DNA of 60,000 bases from Polytrichum commune (lineage: Eukaryota > Streptophyta > Polytrichopsida > Polytrichales > Polytrichaceae), in NCBI GenBank assembly GCA_950295325.1, contig OX485805.1, positions 55,268,758 through 55,328,757 on the forward strand. The letters are read 5' to 3'. Of this stretch, positions 1-8,196 are shown piece after piece; positions within the stretch are counted from its first letter, which is position 1, and every line of letters begins with the position of its first letter. The notes beneath the pieces are model-generated. The model saw only the letters and a program-made list of their open reading frames with translations, was not told the DNA's origin and searched no databases. The position numbers and the translations under genes were made by a program.

Positions 1-627
1 AAGGCATATGGGTGTTTAAATGATTACTTTCTCCAACTAGCTCACTTCTCCTAGGATATGAAACATGCCCTTAGTACAAGATGATTAGCAACCCAAACCA
101 AGGCCATACCCAATTTCCTTATAATTTTTAGAGGTCAATCGAATTTCTTATTCATTGTCAAAGTGAAGATTCTCATGCCCATTAATTGGTCATATAGGTA
201 CTCCCAAATTATGTTGACTATTGAACCTAAATGGTTATCTCATTTTGAGCATGTAATCCAATCTCCATTAAACACATGTTTGTTTGGTATCCATTCTTGG
301 AGCCAAATCTAACAGCATACCAATCAAATATAGGTGTCTAAATAAGACCAATAATCAAATTAGGCATGTCTTCCTTAGATGTAAATGAATTGCAACATGC
401 TAATGGAAGTAATTTATCATATCAATTTAGGGTGGGAATTTTCTTGTACTCTTTGTAAATGATGAAATCTTGGTTTATGAATTGTGCATAATCAAGTCTT
501 CAATTGATTTATGATTCTGGCAAGAGTTGTTGCCACCCTCAGCCTAAGTTAATGTATCAACCTTCTACACTTTTGGTTGTGAGCAAAAAGCATGGCCGGC
601 ATTTAGATCAAAACTCCCGCCCATCAA

Positions 628-900
628 CTACACTAACTATTGTATTTAGTGTCACCAATTCTGATTGTCTTGTCCAATCATAAACAGCTGGTGTAGTGTC
701 ACCAATGCTAAATGTTAACCTGACATATTTGTCATTCCTTGTAAATATTTTTGAGAATTATCGATTTACACGGGTGCAATTAACTTACTAAGTGGATTTT
801 CATCCAATTTTTAATCATCCATGACAATATTTCATCGAAGATTTGTTAGCATGCAAGTTATGTTAAACTTTGTTCAATAATTTGCATGGATATTATGCAT
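628..900 (-). repeat. Partial copy of dispersed repeat A (reverse)
   Basis: On the reverse strand this matches the repeat at 30368-30850. Shared features are a terminal motif ACTACACTAA..ATTGTATTTAGTGTCA (read forward from 636), the phrase GGTGACACTACAC, and a CACTTAGTAAGT-like segment near 790. The limits are approximate. No coding capacity is seen. It is probably an old non-autonomous DNA element, and the superfamily is not determined. Confidence 0.6.
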
Positions 901-1327
901 TATGCCACATGATTGGTAAGCCCTACACTCCCTAAAATATTTGCAAAAGATTCCTTGATCTATCCAACCCTTTGAAATTGACCAGTAGCAGACCCATGGG
1001 ATGTTATGAGTAAGACCCACAATTGGATAGCTATGTCTTGGGTTTTGAAAATTTTAACATAGGATCTTCAATTGTTCCTCAATGTCCTCTAGAAATGCAA
1101 ACCATGAGGGTTATCGAGTGCCCACTAGAAACACCATCCACATTCTTCACCACATCATCTCCACAAAACCCCAAAGTCTTGCCATTGTCACAATTTATCA
1201 CAGTGGGTTTCATCAATGTATTCTGTCAAATTTTCATCAAATTCACCTGAGAGAAAGCCCATTACAAAATTCCCAAATGATACATCTATCAACTTCCAAA
1301 TGCATTGTTATTTGTATGCATTACAAA

Positions 1328-2116
1328 TCAATCTCCTCTTTGACTTAAAAGAACAATGTTATGCACCGCCATAAACTGTTGTATCCAACTGCAAGTAATT
1401 TTGTCTACGATCAACTTTCCATCTCTCTGATCCCTGTAGGTGGCATTATAATTGGTATTTGAATTTATCAATATCTCCAAAGCTAGGTTACGAAGCAATT
1501 TCGCGGAAAACTTCACACCTGTAGAACGCATTCTTTCAAATTCAGAAAGCAATTCCAAGTAAAGCCATGCTACCCATTGTGCTCTTTTGGGCCCACGTCC
1601 TTGAACACTCTTGCTTCTAAATCGTTTCCGCTTGCCACCTTGTGCTCTTGTGAAAGACAATTGAGACTCTGCAACGTCTTTCTCTTCAGGGAACAACTGA
1701 TCTTGAGAGTCCCACCATCGCTTGGCCTTCACTAAATTGGTGTTCCTAACAATAGAACAAAACACGTCAGGGAAGGCATCTACAGTTCGTGTCATAAGAC
1801 CTTTTTGCCCATGAATAACTTCATCTTCTATCATCCACGCTACTACATCTTTTCGTGTAGCAATTGTTGAAACTTGTTGTAAGGCCCTTCTCGATTGATG
1901 TTCTTTTTGAATGGGCACATTCTCATGCAATTTTTGAAGTGTTGGATCGTCTTCATTGTGCTCAAGATTCATCCTACAGAACATCAAAAACCACGTCTCC
2001 ATGAGAATTGTCTCCTGGGAAAAACAGATAAGCAAGGAACAAACAAATAAGCAATGCAAATTCTTACAGACAGTCGACCCCAAATATCTAGAAGTCAGAG
2101 TTGGAGGCTCCAACAA
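1328..2116 (-). CDS. CENP-B/pogo-type DNA-binding domain protein, probably transposase-derived
   Basis: This is a 262-codon open frame without introns. The middle and C-terminal part resembles the helix-turn-helix region of pogo/Tigger transposases and CENP-B-like proteins. It has a KAKRWWDSQDQLF segment (about residues 130-142), a basic stretch GGKRKRFRSK, a conserved-looking WLYLELLSEFERMRSTGVKF block, and near the end a WIQQFMAVHNI segment like the second helix-turn-helix. In the family this part binds terminal inverted repeats, and a DDE catalytic domain follows. Here the frame stops at 1328, soon after the DNA-binding part, and no DDE domain is visible on this strand below 1328. It is therefore a truncated transposase, a pseudogene, or a domesticated DNA-binding protein. 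The first methionine at 2116 is only the longest option, and the first 60 or so residues look unlike the family. The domain call is by eye. Confidence 0.5.
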   Translation of the reverse strand: MLEPPTLTSRYLGSTVCKNLHCLFVCSLLICFSQETILMETWFLMFCRMNLEHNEDDPTLQKLHENVPIQKEHQSRRALQQVSTIATRKDVVAWMIEDEVIHGQKGLMTRTVDAFPDVFCSIVRNTNLVKAKRWWDSQDQLFPEEKDVAESQLSFTRAQGGKRKRFRSKSVQGRGPKRAQWVAWLYLELLSEFERMRSTGVKFSAKLLRNLALEILINSNTNYNATYRDQRDGKLIVDKITCSWIQQFMAVHNIVLLSQRGD

Positions 2117-3102
2117 TTTCCAAAAAAATTGTCATGATTGAAGAGACCTAAGTTATCCTCTGACTATGAATCACATCAAAATTCAAACTTCTACTAAAGC
2201 AATATCTGTTTCTTTAGAAATTAATAAAGGCATCCTTCCCTCTGGAATTGAACTAGACACAAGTGTTGGTTCATCTCACTCCAGCTTCTGTATATTGGGG
2301 GTTCTAATGTAGAACATGTATCTGTTGTAAGGTAAGTGGGCCTAAAAATAAAATGGATATATAAAACATGCAATTAGTACAATGTCATAAGAAAATTCAA
2401 ATGAAATTAGTGCCATTTTCCTCATAATTTTTGGAGCTCCTATGTATTGATCTTATTTGTTGTCAAAGTGAAGATTCACTTTCTTAAATGCTCATGTAGG
2501 TCTCTCCAATTACGTTGATTTTTGAACCTTACTTCAAATCCTCACAGCCATCAAATCAAACCTTCACTAATTCCCTGTAAGTAAATAAACTAAAAGTCCT
2601 AGTCTCAGGAAAACGAAGTCCAAAAGACAGCAAGGTAAATGGAACTCCCAAAACCATACAGAACTCCAAAATTAAGTCTCTGAAGGTCAAGGAAAAAACT
2701 TGTGAAGAGGTCACTTCCTTGCCCTCTTAAACCCATACTCGTTCTTTGTCCACTCCAACTCAGCTAAAAGAATTTGGACCCTTATATGTGCCTAAAATCG
2801 TAGACTCTCCAACTCTGCATTTACAGCACCCTGAAAATCATCATCAAAGCAGTGCAGATGATTGTTGTTGAGGTTGCAGTGCCTCTGAGTGTGCCGATCT
2901 CGAGTTTTGGAAGTAAAATCAATGGATTGTATCATAAATGTTCCAAAACATTGATGATTCTTCCACACCCTGGTTTGAGGAAGATGCCTCCTGAGATGGT
3001 CTTTTGTGTTGCAAATTGACAACAGACTCAAGCACTTTCCTTGTGCATAAAATTTATTACACCATTATGGATTCCAACATGCATCTGTCTGATTACCCTT
3101 GA

Positions 3103-3262
3103 CTACAGTAAAGATCTGGTTTAGTGTGGTCCACTCTATACACCATCGACCCACATCAGTTGTCTTGCAATTATCACAAGCTTTGACACTTGATGCTAAC
3201 ATAAATCAGTCACCGTGAACACTCTAAATAACATGGCACACTAAATCAGATGCTTAGTGTAG
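3103..3262 (-). repeat. Small MITE, repeat B copy
   Basis: A roughly 160-bp element. One end is CTACAGTAAAGATCTGG with TTTAGTGTGGTCCA; the other is GCACACTAAATCAGATGC with TTAGTGTAG, so the ends are inverted repeats. It is the reverse-orientation relative of the copies at 14723-15113 and 35191-35374. Confidence 0.6.
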
Positions 3263-4324
3263 TTCCACAAGTTTTTGAAAAAAAGAAAAAAAGAAAAAAA
3301 CAATGGAGTCATATTTATTAAACACTTACAGACACATAAAATAAACAACTACATGTTCATGCAATATTTGAAGCATTCCAAGTGTCACAATTAGAATTTA
3401 TGTATTGACATACATGTAGCCACGACTGTTTTATTGCATTGTGATTCTAAATTTCTTTCAGTTTGTTCACTCAGTTTCTAGCAATTGTAGAAATACCAGA
3501 GTGGGATGAACTTCATATTTCTGTTGCTTCTAAGTATCGGTTTGGTAGTGAATGTCCATTGAGAACCCATTGAAAGGTTAAGACCTTGTCAATGTTGATT
3601 GTGAGTATGTGTGCAACGTAAGGCCTAGTTACAGCCCAGTACTACCACAACAAACTCTTGGGTTTTAGTTGGTTGGCTACGTGGAAATGACTGGCTGTCA
3701 TCCCCTGTGAAATATTAATGGGTAACTCACTGAAGTTTAAGAGGTTTTTTTGTATCTGCTTTTCAGTACTTGACTTTGTATCTTGGAAAAAACTTTCAGT
3801 TGCATTCAATGCCAGGCTGCGTCAGACAAAGTTCCCACTACCGTTCTTGCACCCTTATTTTACGGCAACCTACATTCTTATTATTTCGCGACTGCATGTA
3901 ACAAGAAAGCAGACAACCCTAGAACCTCTTTAGATAGTACAACAGTGTACTGAGAGTCCTGGAGAATATTGAAATTACATCTACCAGTTTCAAGCTGAAA
4001 AGGCCTCAACAAGGATCATGCAGACTCCAAAATTCGAATTCATTTAAGTCTCTCACTACAGTGCCATATTTAAGTGAAAAGCTGCTGTAACCATTCTCCT
4101 GCCTGATCAAAGAAAGTGAAACCTCTAGATTCTGAGCATAATAAACTTACTTGATTCGTTATCAGCTTCCAGAGGAGTCAACAAAACTCTTGCAGGCACA
4201 ATGATCAGAATTGTGGATCTCCTGGTTGATCAACGTTGGAGGTTGATCTCCTGGTTGCTAATATCTGCCTAGAATGCAACACACTTCACAGTGAAAAGTA
4301 TATCTATCAAATCATAATCCCTAT

Positions 4325-4328
<4 letters not shown>

Positions 4329-4357
<29 letters not shown>
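4329..4357. repeat. (GA)n microsatellite
   Basis: About fourteen uninterrupted AG/GA units. Similar tracts occur at 29867-29890 and 44520-44541. Confidence 0.95.
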
Positions 4358-4359
<2 letters not shown>

Positions 4360-5213
4360 CTTCAAGTCACAACATTACGCACAATGATACAAAAATTCAA
4401 ACCCTACCAGACTGCGACCAAAAGTTGAAAATGCCTAACACCCTAGTTGTCAACAAACCGAACATCGAAACACGAGGAAATAAACCATTCCATGATGTAG
4501 TCAGCTGGAAAGCTAGACCTCCATCGTGGGTTCTCTCCATTGTAAACAATAGCTGTCTAGGGATATAGAGCTTCCAATTACATAATGAGCATTGTACATA
4601 TTTGTAAAGGAGCAGCAGCATATTCGAACCCAAAACAAAGAGAAGGAAGAGTAGAATCCAGACCCAATTAAAACCATTCCTCAACATATGGTTGGCTGTT
4701 TTTTGTTTCCACCACTTACAAAGACATCCACAAATTCGACAGGCCAATCAACCATTAGAACTAATAGTAACAAGCCCCCGAGGAAACCCGAATAAAAGAT
4801 TGTGCCGGGGCACAAGATGTCACACTGATGCTTCTGATAGCAATTTCAAGATGTCAAGTGCAGACAACATGGTTAAGCATGTCAAGAGGCGTGATTCGGA
4901 AAGAGGGCACATCTGCTATCCAGTTGAAATTGAAATCAAGCCATACGGATATGCTTTTACATGCGAAGCTTAAACTCTAGTCGCTTTCTTTACAACTGTG
5001 GTGAAGTCGACAAGTGTCTCATTAGGTTCTTCAGATATATTCTTTAACAGATTGCAAGTTTAGAAACTCATAGGAACCCCCACTGCCCAGAACTTGAGAG
5101 TAGTCTAATCAGTGTCAGGTCTAGATACACCATCAGTTATATATCCCTTCGCCACCAGGACCATAATCTCCCACTGGCCATCTTGGATTAGAAGAAAGAA
5201 AAAAAGAAAACAA

Positions 5214-5236
5214 AAACACACACACACACACACACA
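5214..5236. repeat. (CA)n microsatellite
   Basis: An uninterrupted CA tract following an A/G-rich stretch. A second CA tract lies at 20202-20220, inside the first coding intron of the HMA gene, next to its 3' splice site. Confidence 0.95.
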
Positions 5237-5329
5237 ACATCAAATCCAACGTTCTACTAATTCGCACTTGGGAAAGCAACATCAAAATAAGACATGTGCA
5301 TCTTCCACTTAACTCCCGGCCGTGATCGA

Positions 5330-6090
5330 CTAGGTACTATCCTCTGAATCGAGTGTCGTGTTTCCAGGACATGGCACGCGCTTCTTTGGCCTCAATACAG
5401 GTCGGTTGATTGAAAGAAACACTCCTTGTACTGACAGCTTTGTGAAATATTCCCATTCTAACCCCTGCCCTCACTCTGCCAATAGAGTGAATGCGTAGCG
5501 ATTTACTTTTATGCATACAGACAACTTTCTGGAATTCACTCCGACCAAGAGAATGCAAGCGTAGATTTGATTGGGCAGGCTGCCAAATGTGCAGGTGCAG
5601 GAGACTTCTGGAAACCCCAGAGCCACGAAGCAATTTCAACACCTGGAACCAAATCGATATTACATCACGCGAAGAATCAAGATAATTATGTCACGTACCA
5701 ACCTACACTACAGTGACTAGACTTTTGAAAATCTCTCCAACCAAGAGAATGCAAGCGTAGATTTGACACTGTAAGTAATTGGGCAGGCTGCCACATGTGC
5801 AGGTGCAGGAGCCTTCTGGAAACCCTAGAGGCACGAAGCAATTTCGACACCCAAAAGCACATCAATACATCCTGTGGAGAATCAATACAATTCTGTCAGG
5901 TAATAACCTAACCTGTGACCAGACTTGCTCTTACTTAGGCATTCAGGTTGCTTACCAGATTCACTTCGCTTCAACTTCAACTCATCCGACCGGGTCATCC
6001 AAGAATGCAATCTCTCTCTGCCACGCATATATCTACACAACGCACGCATACTCACGGAGAATCCGATACTAAACCCAAAACTCACAGACG
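5330..6090. repeat. Dispersed repeat D with an internal tandem duplication
   Basis: Two diverged direct copies of about 165 bp lie at about 5540-5700 and 5735-5900. Both carry CCAAGAGAATGCAAGCGTAG, then GGGCAGGCTGCCA, GTGCAGGTGCAGGAG and ACGAAGCAATTTC. The wider block is related to 12850-14060: both contain CCTGCCCTCAC before a GTGAAT..CG segment, CTTGCTCT.ACTTAGG, and CACTTCGCTTCAACTTC or a close variant. No intact coding frame is supported. The identity of the parent element is unknown. Confidence 0.6.
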
Positions 6091-6330
6091 ACCTAGAACG
6101 TGCCAAATCAGACTCGTCAACCTGTCAAAAGAATCCATCCACCTTCATCATAAATCGCCCGGAATTACAAAGAACTTTGAAAGATATCCAGGCGCACACA
6201 CTGTGAAAGCTTCGATCGGAGAAACAGAGGAACGTGTTCATGTACTTGCGGATACCCGGGGAGTCATGACCTTGGAGATACCCCCATTGACCGCCGTCAG
6301 CTAATTGACGTTGACTAAACAGGCGACCAA

Positions 6331-7808
6331 GGGCCGCTTTAGACTATGGTGGAGAAGTCCTCCGGTCATGAATTCTAGGGGAATTCTGAAATTTGTTTGG
6401 TTGAGAGTGACACCCTTGTCCAGTGGTGGTTTAAACTACAGCCAAGAGTTCTTTGGTGGAGAACTTTATACATGGATGAAAAATGACACAGTTGCCAACG
6501 TGGCGACACTTTTTCCAAGGGGAGTTCTCTGGAGGTCAAGTTTCTTGGGCAACCTCAAAGCCTCGGACAAGAAACTTGGCCTCCGAAGAACTCCAACTTC
6601 AATAAAATATTTCTTCCTCTTAGAAGTCTTTGCGCTATTGTTCTCCCTCTTTAGTATGACACTTTTGGGAAATACAAAAAAAGTCGTATTATCGAGGTGT
6701 CGTCTTCTCAGTATTATGACAAATGGCATAAGGTTGTCGTATTATTGAGGGAATACAAAAACATAAGTAACATGAGCTTCAAAATATACACAACAAGTTT
6801 AAGCAATGTAGATGGTATGAAATAATAACTTATAACTCCAAACAACTACAAATATTCTCAAGAACTCTTGAAATAGGAGTCCAAAGATCTTTGGTGTTGC
6901 CTACCCAAGTTAGCAACTATTATCTTGTCTAAATTCCCAACTAACTTTTGAAAACTAATAATTTCATTAACACCAAAATATAAAGAGTTCTCTAATAAGA
7001 AACCAGACAACAATGATGCATGACGTTTAGCATCAAGATACTAGTGGTACTATATCACCCGTGTACAATGCAACATACTAGGCCAAAGGCCACTCTAACT
7101 CTAACTAGGTCCATTCTACACCAGTAACCCTAATTATCATTAGTTCCCAACAATAAGTGAAGTTCCCAAGTAATTCCCAAGTGAAAATCGATTAATTTTA
7201 CATGTACATCATATAGGTGAAAGGATATCTAGCATTAAGTACCTCTTTAACATGACAAAACGGAGATTCTAAATGTCGCATTATCGAGTGTTGTAGTCGT
7301 ACAATAAAGGGAGTTATGAACTATAAAGTTTGGTCTTGCAAAAATGTGTTGTAATATCAAGGGTGTCGTATAAACGAGTGTCACATTAACGAGGTTGGAC
7401 TATTCCAACATGTAATTTTTTTTAAATCAATAAGAAGATAATGTTACCTACTTATTCACTTTAATTTGGATGTATTGTAGAGGTGGAACATTTTCAAATA
7501 AGTTCTTGTCATGAAAGAAGTTCTAAAACATTGCCATATACAATTTTATTTTTTGATCAATACAATTTTTTAAATATCAATACAATGGTCATTTAGGGGG
7601 TAAGGTTTCCACTATGATCATTTTGTGAAGTTGTCCAGTGGAGTTCTCCTCTAGGTGGTTACACTACAGCCGGTCAAGACTTCTTAAGACATTATTTTAT
7701 TGTCTTTTCACCTTCTCCAGCATACCATCCCTCACCTCAAAAAACCATGTCCTTGGCTAAAATTCTTGACCGACCAGTGCGCTTCTCCACCGTAGTGTAA
7801 AGCGGCCC
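6331..7808. mobile_element. TIR DNA transposon (non-autonomous), hosts a nested element
   Basis: The left end GGGCCGCTTTAGACTATGG (continuing TGGAGAAG) and the inverted right end match at 25 of 27 positions. Further imperfect inverted similarity extends inward (CTCCGGTCATGAATT against the complement near 7765). The flanks are CAA on the left and TAA on the right, possibly a decayed 3-bp TWA-type target duplication. There is no transposase frame. Part of the length is the nested element at 6638-7400. Its right end is about 390 bp upstream of the PKS start codon. Related GGGCCGCTTTACACA-type ends occur at 36803 and 44339. Confidence 0.75.
6638..7400. mobile_element. Non-autonomous pogo/Tigger-like element nested in 6331-7808
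   Basis: The left end TTGTTCTCCCTCTTTAGTA (then TGACAC) closely matches the left end of the transposase-bearing element at 39358. The right end, read on the reverse strand, begins GTCCAACCTCGTTAATGTGA, the kind of CAGTC.AACCTCG end known for pogo/Tigger elements. TA dinucleotides flank both ends (6636-6637 and 7401-7402), the expected target for this superfamily. It is 763 bp with no transposase frame and sub-terminal repeats of the GTCGTATTATCGAG type. Confidence 0.7.
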
Positions 7809-7960
7809 TAAGTGACTGTGGACCAACGCCGTCAGGTCTCCAACCTGGGCTCGGTTCAGCTCCTCATCTATGACCATTTCCAGTCATGCAACGTCACTCT
7901 AACTGAGCTGCCTCTACATCTTCCTAAAACTCCATACCATTCAATGCTTCTAGCCCATCA

Positions 7961-7967
7961 ATATAAG
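7961..7967 (+). promoter_or_regulatory. Probable TATA box of the PKS gene
   Basis: ATATAAG lies about 230 bp upstream of the chosen start codon, in the gap between the TIR element and the gene. A start site near 7990-8000 would give a 5' leader of about 200 nt. This is inference from position and motif only. Confidence 0.45.
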
Positions 7968-8196
7968 GAGGTCCGCACACTCACATGATGCAAATTCACA
8001 CAACAAAACTGTTGCAGGACTTACCAGGTTACCTTCAAAGGAATTCATTCGGAGGAGATTCGCTGTTCAGGTGCAGGTGGTTGTTGCGGGTCAGGATTGA
8101 GTTGAGCATTGGGGAAGTGTTGGAGTGATTGGTATAGTTGCTGCATCTGGAGTGGGGGTTTTGGTTTAAGTGGTTGTTTCGGAGCGGAAGATTAAG

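Noticed and set aside
8170-8196. In-frame GTG as an earlier start for the PKS
   Set aside because: Plant nuclear genes rarely start at GTG, and the ATG at 8197 already gives a slightly long N-terminus.
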